Shown: in pieces, positions 22,391-34,373 of the stretch
Position numbering within the stretch: position 1 is the first letter of the stretch
Layout of the letters: every line of letters starts with the position of its first letter
Origin: Sordariomycetes sp. S80-01Y
Taxonomy: Eukaryota > Ascomycota > Sordariomycetes
Assembly: GCA_037042185.1 (NCBI GenBank)
Contig: JAXQJY010000028.1
Location: forward strand, 682,001 to 746,000
Reading direction: 5' to 3'
DNA length: 64,000 nucleotides
The notes under the pieces: generated by a model
The model's input: only the letters and a program-made list of their open reading frames with translations
The model's database searches: none
What the model was told of the DNA's origin: nothing
Program-made: the position numbers and the translations under genes

Positions 22391-24812
22391 GTTGACGGAT
22401 ACACGCACAGCTCCAAAGAAGATGAAGGGGTCGTAGAGATTGCGGCAAAAAGGGCGGTCGGGCGGGTCGGTTGAGAAGAAGCGAAAATTGGTTCGGCTTG
22501 TGTAGGTTCCAGTCGTCGCGATGGAGCCGGTCCAAGTGGCAGGGGAAGACGAATAAGCTTTCAGCGGTAGACGCAGAGGCGAATGCGGCGGCCGGTTGGC
22601 ACTGGAGGCTGCTGAGGCCTGGGCTGGGACTTTGAAGCTTCAGGTAAAGTTACTGTGCTGTATGACGAGAGCGGGGTAACTGCCAAAGTCAGGTCACGGT
22701 CACGGTGGGCGGACGGTGGGCTGGTCCGGGTCGTGGTCGCGTTGGATCGGCAAAGTCGAATTGCGGCAAATGGAATGGAGAGAAATCTGTGGGAAGATGA
22801 GTTAACTCGCGTCAGAGCAGTGAGATGAGGTTTTGTAGCGAGACGAGAGCGGAGGAAAGCAGGACTCGGAGAAGACTGCAGCTCAGCACTGGCAGTGGCA
22901 GGGCCCGGGCCAGCTTTGGAGGACCGTGACGAAACAGCGATGACGACAGTGACGAGGAGAAAACTGCCATCAAACATGCACAGGCTGGGGCTGCCAACGG
23001 ACGCTGGCACCGGCGCTGGCACCGACATCCCATCATGGCAGCTGAGGCGCTGGGAGCCGCCGTGCGCGGGTGCCACACTGTGACCGTCGACTCGGATGCG
23101 TCGCGGTGGGGTCGCCTGGCCATTTCCCATCCTGACCGCATCGCATCATTCCCATGGCGCCGCATCGTTTTTTTTCCCGATCATCCATGGCGGTCCCAGC
23201 TTGAGATGACGCAGCCGCAGACGGAAAAGCAGAATCCCTCTCAGTGGGTGTGGGTGCGGGTGTGGGTGTGGGTGCCAGCGACACCGCCAGAGCCAGTGGT
23301 CACGGGTGGCTTCAGGTCGACTTGCTGTTCCGCCCTGCCTCTCGCCCACAGCGTTGCCCCTCCTGCCCCTCTCGCCCATGCCGTTGACATGTCCCAGGTC
23401 ACGCACGGTAGGCACTGACGCCAATCCCAGGATGCGCTGCCCGTGGGATAGGTAAGGTAGGCATGCAATCGCCGAGTCTCGTCTCCCCAGACCAGAGGTC
23501 CCCGTCGAGCTCACAAAACCAAGACTCGAACTCACCTCCAAATTTCTTCCCAAGTGCGTCGCGGGCTCGGCGCGTGCAGCGGGGTCGGTGGTCGGTGGTC
23601 GGTGGGCGTTGACGTCTCGGGGATCGCTGGAAACCTTCTAGAACAAACTTTGACGTCGCGATCGTCGTCTCTGTCGTCGGGGAGCTCTACGGCGTGTCGC
23701 AGCTGCGCTTGGAGATGCTGTACTCGTAGGTGCTGACGGGAGAGAGTGAGGAGCAGCGAGAGGAACAGCAAGCACGAGCTTCAAAGGGGACGAAGAGTCG
23801 CGACCTATGGGTCCTGCCTTCGTCCCGTCGCGGCCTTGGGGATCGATCGAGATTCTGACTGTCACGTCGCGTTTTTGTCTACCGCCACTATCTGCCCTGA
23901 GTCTAACGCCTCCTCCCAATAAATCAGCCAACACCGACATTTTTCGCAACCACTCTACGGAGCCGCCAGCAGATTCAAAGCATTCGACTCATGGTCAGAC
24001 TGAGCTGTCCCGGCAACCGAGAGTGTTGATGCCCTCACTCTTGGACGCTGGAATGCTCTCCGCTGCGCCATCGAGATTTCTCTTGCCCCCCCCCCCTCCC
24101 CTCCCCCTCTTCCTGTGGGAAATCGATAATCACCGTAAACTGAGGTGGAAATCAAGGAAATCCCGAATTCCCCTCTCCGTTTCCCACCGCCTAGGACCAA
24201 AACCTCCGAGAGTGCTTGCACCACACCGCAGCGGCTGCGACGTGGAACCTGACCTCAAACAAGCTAGCGCCCTTGCTGCTTTTGCACTTAACCAGGGGAG
24301 TCCTCTCACTTGGCCTGCTATGAGCTCCTCCGTCGAGGGTCTCATCAGAAAGCGGCAACGGCTTACGGGCGACATGTAGCTCGTCGTTCACTGTCCAGTC
24401 CTATCCCTCGCCATTGACCTGCCATTGCCCTGCCAAGCACGATCCTGACCAGGACTCCGTAAGGGTGCTTGGATCGACGTCACAGTGGGCAATCGACCTT
24501 TCACTCTCATCTGGGAGCTTACTGCAATCGCTCACGACTGTCCAGGCTCACAATCCAATGAACATTGGCGTTAGACATCACGCGTCGCGTTCACGATACT
24601 GCTGCTGTGATGCACGTACAAATCCCCTCGTGATTGATCCCTGGCCGCCAGTGTCACGAAAAAGCTCGGCACAAACTGCAGCATAGTCGAATCATTGTGT
24701 TAGGTGTCGTGTCAAAAGTCATTACCAGAATCCAACCAAGCTCACTCACACGTGTACAGTAAGAGGACCATCTACTCTCGCTGACGTTCATCAAATCTAC
24801 GCCCTATGCCGT
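22391..24812. other. 2.4 kb between GPH1 (3' end) and HOG1 (5' end)
   Basis: It should hold the HOG1 promoter and probably a long 5' leader. Several simple repeats lie here: GTGGGT-type units at 23244-23274, three TCGGTGG units at 23585-23605, and a C/T tract near 24088-24112. No conserved coding frame was found on either strand; the many open frames reflect GC-rich low-complexity sequence. Confidence 0.45.
23244..23274. repeat. GTGGGT-type short tandem repeat
   Basis: About five degenerate GTGGGT/GCGGGT units in a row, in the HOG1 upstream region. G-rich on the plus strand. Confidence 0.85.
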
Positions 24813-27734
24813 CTAGTCCTCCGTCACCAACGGCTCGACATTCCAGATCGACTCCGCGTACTCGTTGATGCACCGGTCACTGCTGAAGAAGCCCATCCGA
24901 GCCACCGAAACGATGCACTTGGCCACCCACTCGTCCTGGTTGCGGTACGCCTCGTCCACCAGCTTGTGCGTCTCAATGTAGCTGTGGAAGTCATCCGACA
25001 CAAGGTAGTAGTCTCCGTGGTGGCGCACCGCTGCGATCATGGCCCCGAAGTCGTGCGGCGTTCCAAAGGCGCCCTTCTCAATCTCCTGGAACACCTTGTC
25101 CAGCCCGGCATCAATCGTGTGCGACCCGTAATTGTGCGCATGGCGGAGGTCCTCAACATCTTCAGCCAAGTTGCCGAAGAGGAAGATGTTGCTGTCGCCG
25201 ATCTCGCGAGTGATTTCAATCTGCTTCGTCAGTTCCGCTCATCTCGAGATCCAGTCAGACTCACGTTGGCTCCGTCGCAGGTGCCAATGATCAGGCCGCC
25301 GTTGAGAACAAATTTCATGTTGCTGGTGCCCGAAGCCCTGTGAGAGCATTAGCACGTGTGGTTATTCCGATTGGGGTGAACTTACTCGGTTCCGGCGGTC
25401 GAGATGTGCTCGGAGATATCCGACGCGGGTGTGATGATCTCGGCTTTGCTAACGTTGTAGTCCTCCAAGAAGATGACCTTGAGCAGGTCGCCGATTTCCT
25501 CGTCCTTGTTGACTACAGCGCCGACGGCGTTGACCAAGTGGATGATCTGCTTTGCCATCCAATATCCCGGGGCAGCCTTGCCACCAAAGATAGAGACGCG
25601 TGGGAGCTGCTTCTTCCTCTCCTCGGGCGACATGGCCTTGAGAGCGAGGTATCGGTGGATGACACCAAAAATGTTGAGCTGCTGGCGCTTGTACTCGTGG
25701 ATACGCTTAACCTGGATATCGAAGAGGGAAGCTGGGTTGACGGTGACTCCGGTTGACTCTTTAATATGCTTGGCTAGGCGCACCTTGTTGGCGTACTTGA
25801 TCTCCGACCACTCTTTGCGGAATTCCTTGTCTTTTGCGAGGCTCTCAAGCTTGTTCAGCTTGGTCAGGTCCTTGAGGAAGTCCTTGCCTCCTGTCTTGGA
25901 AGCGATGAGCTCAGACAGGCGAGGATTGGCCTGGTGGAGCCAGCGACGAGGCGTTATGCCGTTGGTCACGTTGGTGAATTTGTCAGGTCCGTAGATCTCA
26001 ACGAAATCTTTGAAGATGGTCGTTTTGATCAGGTCCGAATGCAGCTCGGCCACGCCATTGACCTTGTGAGAACCAACGATAGCAAGGAAAGCCATCCTGA
26101 CCATCTTGGGCTGCGACTCCTCGATGATGGAAACCCTAGTAAGCATTTCGCGATCATTGGGGAATTGCTTCTCAACCTTCTGCAGGAAGTACAGGTTGAT
26201 GTCGTATATGATTTGGAGATGCCTGGGCAACAGGTGCTGAATGAGGCCTACAGGCCATTTCTCCAAGGCCTCAGGAAGCACCGTGTGGTTGGTGTAGCCA
26301 AAGGTGCTGGTGACAATCTCCCAAGCAAGGTCCCATTCCAGGCCCTCCCTGTCGAGGAGGATTCGCTGCAACTCGACAATGGCCAAGGTCGGGTGGGTGT
26401 CGTTGAGCTGGATGGCCACTTGCTCAGGAAACTCCTTCCATGCGCGCTTCGACTTCTTAAAGCGGCGTACAATATCGTGAAGAGAGGCAGCAACCCAGAA
26501 GTATTGCTGCTTCAGGCGAAGCTCCTTGCCTCTTTCGAGATTGTCGTTGGGATACAGCACAGCGCTGATGGTCTCAGCACGCTGCTGATCGGCGACAGAG
26601 CTCTCGTAGTCGCCATTGTTGAATTTCTGGAAGTCAAACTCGCCACCAGAGGCTTTGCTAGACCAAAGACGGAGATTATTGGTCGTGGGTGTGTCGTATC
26701 CAGGGATGGGCACGTCGTAGGCGACGGCCTCTACTATTTCGCCACCTTCCCAGATGGATTTGGTCTTGCCCTCATTGTCGATCTCCTTGCGGACGTGGCC
26801 GTAGAATTGAATCTAAGCGCGTAAGTAAGACGCGGTCGTGATCAACAGGAAAGCTTACATCAACAGTGACATCATGACGTGGGAACTCCCAAGGGTTGAA
26901 GTCGAGCCAGTAGTCTGGCACTTCAACTTGGTAGCCGTCAATGATTTCCTGCTTGAAGATGCCATATCTGTAGCGCAGACCGTATCCCCAAGCGGGGAAG
27001 TCAAGGGACGCTAAACTGTCGAGGAAGCAAGCAGCAAGGCGGCCGAGACCTCCGTTGCCCAGAGCAGCGTCGTTCTCCTGGCCGATAATGTCTTCGATAC
27101 GAAACCCGAGGTCTGCAAGACCAGCTGCACCGCGCATTAGCTCGACCCAGCACTTTAGTTACTTAACTGACCTTTGGCGGTGTCCTTCAGCCCAATGTTC
27201 AGCATGGCATTGTCCAACGCCCTTCCCATGAGGAACTCAAGACTCAAGTAGTAGACACGCTTGGAGTCCCTATACGTCTGCCTCTGCTGAGTTCTGTTCC
27301 AATCGAGGATCAGCCTATCGCGGAAGGCGAGACTGGTGGCCGAGTACGCAGCCTTCTCGTCGCAATTGAACATGCTTCGAGCAAGCGTGGTCTCGACATG
27401 ACGAACGACTTCCTTCTCGAAACCCTCCGTACCTCGGAAGCCCGTGGCTTGGGCGCGCTTCCAAGCCTCGCGCTGGGGCTCGGGGATGGACGCTGCGAGG
27501 CGGGGTCAGACGGACGAGCTCGCGGACAGGCTGAGGATGGAAGAACTTACCCTCGACGCTTTTGATCTGGTCGGCGCCGAACCCGGTGAAGGTTCTCTTG
27601 TGCTTGGGTCTCGAGATGCCTGCCGGACCAACCGCGCCCTGAATGTCAACGAGGGGAGCGCCGGTCGAGGGACGACGCTGTCGAACGGGCATCGACTCCT
27701 GTTTGGACGCCATGGTTTGGTCTTCTTCGGCCAT
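24813..27734 (-). CDS. GPH1: Glycogen phosphorylase
   Basis: Six or so exons on the minus strand encode a protein of about 880-890 residues. It releases glucose-1-phosphate from glycogen using PLP. The N-terminal stretch [19 protein letters not shown] lines up with yeast Gph1 around Thr19; the second Thr has Arg at -3, so the activating PKA-type site appears kept. A second basic site, RQRRPST, precedes it. Downstream are [45 protein letters not shown] (split by the ORF order), [36 protein letters not shown] and [12 protein letters not shown]. The PLP-lysine segment [10 protein letters not shown] sits in a small exon near 25260-25340 with introns on both sides. The chain ends NVEPLVTED at 24813. 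ATG 27734 is chosen; the next in-frame ATG, 27713, is an equally possible start. The gene shares strand with HOG1 and the G-alpha gene. Confidence 0.96.
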
Positions 27735-29480
27735 TGTCAGCGTTCTTGTTCTCAATGTTATCTCGCCTTATGCTGGTTACAAAGCTTGAGGAAGGCCGGA
27801 CGACGCGTACCAGCAGAGGATGGGTGCTCGAGGCAGTTCGGTTCGTCTCGTTGTAAGTCGAAGTGGGGAGAGGTGGAGGCGGGGCAGGGAGATCGCTGGG
27901 ATGGCGGGGCAGCTAGAGGGAGCTTGACGTGCTAGCGGACAGGGGTGCTGATCTAGATTCTGGCTGGCAAGGTAAAGATGTTGAGCAATGGATGCGGTCG
28001 TAGGAGGAAGAAGGGGATTTGGAAGAGGTAGAAGCTAAGATTAAGCTTGTACATCTGAAACGAGGTGCAAAGGAAGAAAAGACGCCGGAAGCAGCGACGA
28101 CCACTGGCACGACGTACGACGGGTACCTAAGTAGTCGTACCACTTCTCATGCCCGCCCCGGGGCAGGAGCTCTCTGTCTCCCCACCTTTGAGTTCTCACG
28201 AGCCCGGGTCTAGAACCTGAAGTCACTGCAGTGGTTATCAGTAACTACTCGTATATCTTAGTACACCAGTGCCTAAAGCCAGGTGCTAATTACGTCCTTG
28301 GGTACCTACCTTGGACACGGCAGATTGCAGCAGCAGCACATCTTGACCGAGCAGAACTGCGGGCCCAAAGTTCCCCACGATCTGCCATCCGTCTCTCTAC
28401 AGGTCTTAGATGCACGCGTGCCGTGACATGGTCCTGGCAGCCCCTCATCCCAAGCCCCAACGGTCGATCTCAGCGCATAATGGCGATGAGCAGCCGCTCC
28501 ATCCGCTCCATCCGCTGCAGGCTAGACTAAACAGCTTAAGTACGCAGCAGCTGTCCAGCATCGACAGGCACGGACCGGACAATCATCAACACGAGGTGCA
28601 AGAGGCCAGTCACATGCGCCGGGTGCAACGAAACACGACGAATACCATTTGAGTTTCTCAGGCCAAGTATCTGTCGAACGAACTTATCCACCACCAATGT
28701 CTCCGGGGCTGGCCTACCTAGTAAGCCGCGCCCCATCTGCACCTGTCACGAGCATCTGGCGGTGACCTTCCAATGAGGGTCCCTCATTATGGCACAGTCA
28801 TCCCCCAGCCACTGCACACCGTTGGTAGCCAACGTTTGACGCACGTCTGTCTTTCTATTCGTCTCGGCTTGATACCGCGAGAATAGAGAATGATGGTTTG
28901 CCTGCGTCAGAAACCCAGGCATTACACGCTCACCTCCCAAGTCATGAAGAAAAATCATCCCAGCCACCGTGCCACGCTGGCTGTAAACATCTTCCAGTAA
29001 ACGCCTGTTCAACCCAAGCAAAGAAATACAATAGTGCTCCACGGCAAATACCACCTGTTCCTGCGTATTGAAACAGTGCTCCCAGCATGTGACTAGGTAC
29101 CGGTAGCTCCCAAGCACCCCAGTCTAGCCGTTATCGCCCCGAAGAGAACCCGCACGAGTCTCGTCACCACCAGTTCTTCGGTTCGAGGTGCAGAGCGAGC
29201 CTTAGTTGGTGGCTAGTGCCAGTGATCGGTCGCGTATATATCGAGTGAGCCCGTTTGGTCCGCCATGCAAGGTTTCCAGGATCATCCGTCAGACTGAACG
29301 CAAGGAGAGCGTATTCTACACGCTGTCCGCATCACGTAGATGTAGGTCCGAAGAAAAGCCCGACACGCTGGCGTCTTAACCAAAATACCTTCAACGCCAA
29401 GGATCATCGCTCGTAATTCCATACTCTTGGTGGTCGCGGATCAAGAAAATCGATACCGATAGTCGTGGCAAAGTCGTCCA
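27735..29480. other. Intergenic, about 1.75 kb, between G-alpha (3') and GPH1 (5')
   Basis: It contains the GPH1 promoter. A minus-strand frame at 28746-29117 (123 codons from a GTG) has mixed composition and no recognised similarity, so it is not called. A short direct repeat (CCATCCGCT twice) lies near 28499-28520. Confidence 0.4.
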
Positions 29481-30744
29481 TCACAGAATACCCGAGTCCT
29501 TAAGTGCGTTATTCAGGATAGTCTCCTTTACTGCTGCGAAAACAAGTCGAATGTTTGACGTATCTGTCGCTTGAGTAAGGCTAGGCATGTCAGTCACCAG
29601 GCTTCGATAAGGGTCCGAGCCGACTTACTGCGGGTAGAGGTTCAGATGTGCTCGGTTAACCTGGTTGAAGCGCCACAGCAGGTATTTGGCAGCCTTGTTG
29701 ACATCGCTCCCTCCCGAATAGTCCGGGAAGTAGTTCCCCAAGGGTGAGCGGCCCAACTTCTGCTTGAATATGTCCACCTTATTCAGGAACAGAATGATAC
29801 TCGTCCTCATGAACCACCGAGAGTTCACGACCGAGTCAAACAACAGCAAGCTCTCCATCATGCGATTTTGACTGCTTTCTTCCAACAACACCTGGTCGTA
29901 CTCGCTGAGCGCAACGCAGAAAATGATCGAGGTGACGTTCTCAAAGCAGTGAATCCACTTCTTTCTTTCGCTTCGCTGTCCGCCGACGTCGAACATACTA
30001 TCAAGGCATCAGCAAAGCAGCATAGAAAACAGAAGGTCCGACTTACTGTATGCTCAGCTGGCCCATCTGGAATCGTGTTTCATAGATACCAGTCGTCTTC
30101 GTTCGCGCTCGAAGCACATCCATCTCGCTAGGGAGATAATCAGGAGCTACAATGCGCATCGCTTCCTGGAAGAAACTGGGCTCCATTAGTATGAGCGGAA
30201 GGAGAGCGGATGGAACAGCGTACTATTCTGCGGAATCCATGAGGTAGAATTCAGTCTGATGCTCCATGAGTTGGGCTTTGGCCGGGTCGTTCCAGATTGC
30301 TTGCACAGCGACGCCGACCTGAGGATCAATGTGTGCTTGCGGACCAGATTCGGCCTGGTATTCAAGGAGGAAGTCGGCGTGCTGCTTGTTCCCTTCTTCT
30401 GGCTCGATATCGAACTGTTGCATGGCGGTGATGACGGCTTTGGCGCATTCGACCAAGTTCTTGAAGACTGTCGGCCTGTAGTTGTATAGCTCATCTTCCG
30501 AATAGCCCTTCAAGTGTATGATTTTCATCTGTTTGACAATCGTCGATTTGCCGCTTTCTCCCGAGCCTGCAGAGGATAGTTAGCGTCAACGACCGGTGCT
30601 GTTCGGCCGAGCCTACGCACCTAACAGTAGGATCTTGCATTCTTTTCGTAACCTCTTTGAATCCTCCTCGAGTTGCTTGTCTATCTGCTGGCTCTTCTTC
30701 TTCTGCTCCGCCTCCTCGTTGTTCGAGCTCATACAGATGCCCAT
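29481..30744 (-). CDS. gna-3: Heterotrimeric G-protein alpha subunit, group III (GNA-3 type)
   Basis: Five exons on the minus strand give a protein of about 355 residues. The start [19 protein letters not shown] has Gly2 for N-myristoylation and Cys4 for palmitoylation. It matches the N. crassa GNA-3 start far better than GNA-1 (MGCGMS) or GNA-2. GTPase motifs are all visible: P-loop GSGESGKST (interrupted by an intron just before it), switch I arginine in [15 protein letters not shown], switch [16 protein letters not shown], the NKVD base-recognition motif, and the C-terminal [15 protein letters not shown] followed by LKDSGIL. The C-terminus lacks the CxxL-type Cys of pertussis-toxin-sensitive subunits (such as GNA-1), as expected for this group. 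Family members couple nutrient-sensing receptors to adenylate cyclase and PKA at the plasma membrane. Last intron: 60-odd nt, splitting the YPH codon. Confidence 0.96.
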
Positions 30745-33700
30745 CTTGGCGACTGCCTGCGGGGTTCACGATCGAGGATTCGGCGCAAATCGAGAGTCGG
30801 TTCGAGGGATATTGCCGTGTGCGAAGCGGATCGTGCCAATTACTGGCGCATGGCTTTCGCGGGATCGTGCAGGCTGTCGGGCGCGATTTGACGATGTCGG
30901 TTGTGAGCATACGGAGTCCGAAAGGGAGCGGCAGGTCCGGCGACGGCTATCGCCTGGATGAAGGGCACACGAAGCTCGGAGCGCTGTTGAATGGCAAGAA
31001 GGAGCTGCTTCGATGACTGGCTCGAGGCGTAGACGAGGCCTCGGAGTCGAGAAAGTCGGCGAGATGGCTGGCAACGGAAGGATCGCGGGTTGAGGGGGTT
31101 CAAGGAACGTGGGAAACGAACGGCTCAAGGAAGCTGGGAGACTGGTTGGAGGGTTGGAGACGGGGATGGGGACAGAGCGATGATGACAAGTCGGCGGGCT
31201 TTCAGCGACGGCTGCGCCAATTGGCGTCGAGGGTGCGGTGTGGAGGCAACTGGAGCTGCGAGCTAAGAATCGAACCCCAGCCAGGTGTCTAGCTTGCTGG
31301 GAGGGTGTGATTGGCGCTGTTCGAGGCCATCCGCAACGGGGCCGGAGCCGATTCAGAGCTTATTCGTCTTGATTGTGGAAAAGCTGAAAGAACAATGGGG
31401 GGCTGAGGCACAGGAGTCGGCGTCAGGGACAGGATTAAATGAAGGCAGCAAGACCCTGGGTTGAGTCGTCGAGTCGCCGCGTCGGCCGGGTGCGCTGGCA
31501 CTGACGCAGCAGATCTTGGGAAAAGGTCCAGGGTCCGGGATGGTTTGGGAGGTCTTGCCCTGATTTTAGCAGCTGCATTGTCCCAGGCGACGGGCTCGAC
31601 GAGGGCTTCACGCTCGCCAATCTTCCGGCGATGGAAAAAGCAAAGTGACCTCAGCCTTGCGGCGAGCTATCGAGATAGTTGAGCCTGTAGAGTGTTTCCG
31701 GTTGCCATGTGATGAATTGATCAAAGAAACGATCCCCAAGGTACCTTGCCTATAGCACTAAGCAGATAAGACACCGCTGCTGCCGGGCACTGCTGGTGCT
31801 GAGCGCTGTAGGCTACAAATGGCGCTGCATGAGCAGCTGAGGTCAGGTACCTCAGCAAAGGTACTTGGAATTGTCCGCCGCAAGAGAGCGCTGAGGAAGA
31901 CCCAACGTCGGAATAGCGCCTGAAAATGCAGTCCGGGAAAAGCAGCTTCAAGGGCGGCCGTGCTGGAATTGACTTCTCCCTTCTGCAGGTCGCCAAGCAG
32001 CTGAAGACGGGCGACGGGCGACGGGCGACGGGCGACGGGCTGTTCGTCTCAATCACAACCCCCAAGTTAAGGTATGCTGAGGTTTGGAGAAGCCCTTTTT
32101 GCCGCCGCAAATCACAAACAGAGGCGCCTCCCCGAGCCACGCAATCCCGCAATCACTGGCACATCACCCACGCCGTTATGCAATCAGTTCCCTTGCCGGT
32201 GCAGCCCCGTCGGGCGTCAGGGGGGCTGCCTGTGTGGCTTGCAGCGCTCATCAACACCAAATGCGGCAGTTCAGAAACTACCTGATCTTTAACAGCCACG
32301 CTCCCTCCCTCGCATCGTTGGGCAAACACGCCTCAGCCAGCCAGCTATCGGACACCTGCTACGGCCACCACCGTCAATAGCTCTCGTTGCCGAGGACGTC
32401 GACGTCGAGATCCAGGACGTCGAGAGTCTATCGCCTGCAGTCGTCGACAGCTTGAGCTGGGCGCACGACTAAGCCCTCTTTTCTTCTTGGGAGACCACCC
32501 GTCACTGATGCGATGCGAATGCACGCCGAGCAGTTCTCGTGTCTGTATCCGGCGGGTTCCCAGTGAGGAAAGCAAAGCATGCCCACGGATACTGCAGCTC
32601 TCCCTAGCCGTGGTGCAGCATCACTCGAGGTACATGGGTGGCTTTGCAGAAGTACTGCGTATAGCGGTCGCAAATATTGCTTTAGCCTCCCCATCGCGGT
32701 TCTGGAAACCTGCCATAATTAGACCTAGAGACGCATTGACCAGCGCTGGCTTGGAGATGTGAAGCCCCCGAACGGAATCCAGATCGGCAGCTTCATAGAA
32801 ACATCGCTGATGGTGCCGAGGTCTCACATCGAACGCCATCCCGGGACGGGCTTGGCATGTGCTGGTTGAAATGCTCATGTTTCTGCTACGAACCCAACCC
32901 TCTTGCTGTTGTTGACTACCTTAGATATGCAGGATTAGGCGGACGTCTAATACCCATGTGCGCAGTGGGCTGGTCCGATGGCCAGCAGACAGAGCTCTCC
33001 TTATGAGCGTCAATTGCCAGACACGCGCACGAGCCATTGACCAACCAGGGACGCGGGCAACACCATGCGCGCTGGCAGCATGCCGCACTTCTCGAACAGC
33101 CAACATCGTCCACTGCAAATCGCCTAAAGGGATCGACGGGCAGCTTCCCGTGGGTCTTTTGTGTTTCAAAAGCTGACAGCCAAGACAGCTTCGCTCCTGA
33201 TCCGAGTGACTGGACGCTAACATGGGAGCATTGAGATTTCCAATCTCAACGTGTTTGGACTCCAACCCAGCTCATTGGCACTTTCGTCTGCCCAGGTTCA
33301 GAAGAAGCAACGACTCCTGGCAATGAATCCGCACACACGTGGGACCCTGAACCTTGACCGCACCGCTGGCGCCAGACGCAGGAGATCGTCGTACGGCACC
33401 TCGTGGCCTGCCGTATGATGCAGAACCCCTGGCTGTCGCCTCAGACATTTTCGACTTTTTACGGTGTCCGGCGAGTCCTTAGCAGCCAACATGGCCCAGG
33501 CGGAGTCTCCTATGCGATCTCTGTCGCATAGCCAGGCGAGGAAGCCCCCAGACAGCGTCCTCATAGCGCAATGCGGAACGTGCCTGGGAGTTGTATCGTA
33601 TGGTTTCGTGCCTTGAAGGCACGCGAATGCAGGGGCCAATCCTGATTACCACTCTGCAGGGCTTGTATCTAATTAACAGCTCTGATCTGTTGCTAAGCCT

Positions 33701-34373
33701 CGAGCTTAGTCGTTTTTCCCGATTGCGAGCTTTTTCGGCAGCCTTCTGCTCTGTACTCAGTCAAGAGCTTTGGCCACCCTGCACCTCATACCGAAGCTTC
33801 CTACCCTGCAGCTCATGGGAACAGAAACACCAGATGTCCCTAAAGGGATCCTCACATCTTCAGTAGGTTTAAAGTCATGTCAGGGCTATGCGATCAATGA
33901 TGGTATGCGACTCTCTTCTCATCGGGCTTCAGTTGCTTATTGTTATGGGTAAACCCGCCGTGTGAATCGATCCGGAACCACGATGATTGTTGCGTGGTTC
34001 ATCCACTCAAGGCCTGGTGGTGTGGTACCAACAGTATTTTTGGACACACTGGGCTTCGCGGGATGCCAAAGGCTCCCTGGTCTATGCCAGGAAACATGAA
34101 CAACGACGGGTTTTCTTTTGCGAGTCAAATATTCACCAGAGTTTGGGGTTGCTTGAGTCAAGACCCCGCAAAACTAGGCGATGCCTCCGCAACCGCCGTG
34201 GCGGACGATGTTATCCGTCCGCCGGCATCCGTGTCCGAGGCGACCGCAGGCTATTATTTAAGAATATGTAGTCCTAAGTGAGACCGACAACAACCTTTTG
34301 ACTCATCCGATCACTTTCTGCCTTGAAGCTCATTGAAAGTAAAGACAAGAGGCAGACTGCCACAGATAGCACA
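30745..34373. other. Gene-free 3.6 kb between G-alpha and the AtuA gene (both promoters)
   Basis: The two flanking genes are divergent, so both promoters lie here. No conserved coding frame was found. A five-copy 7-bp tandem repeat is at 32006-32040. Frames around 32345-33640 are open for up to 114 codons but look random in composition. I saw no transposon ends. Confidence 0.4.
32006..32040. repeat. Five perfect tandem copies of GACGGGC
   Basis: Thirty-five bases made of five identical 7-bp units, not in a coding region. The unit length is not a multiple of three. Confidence 0.95.

Noticed and set aside
25934-26824. 296-codon plus-strand open frame opposite GPH1
   Set aside because: It is antisense to strongly conserved glycogen phosphorylase sequence; a shadow of its codon bias.
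28746-29117. 123-codon minus-strand frame starting with GTG
   Set aside because: Some hydrophobic and acidic segments look protein-like, but there is no ATG start, no recognised family and no intron-exon support.
32345-33640. Several 70-114 codon frames in the empty 3.6 kb region
   Set aside because: Composition and lack of conserved motifs suggest chance; no transposon or gene family was recognised.
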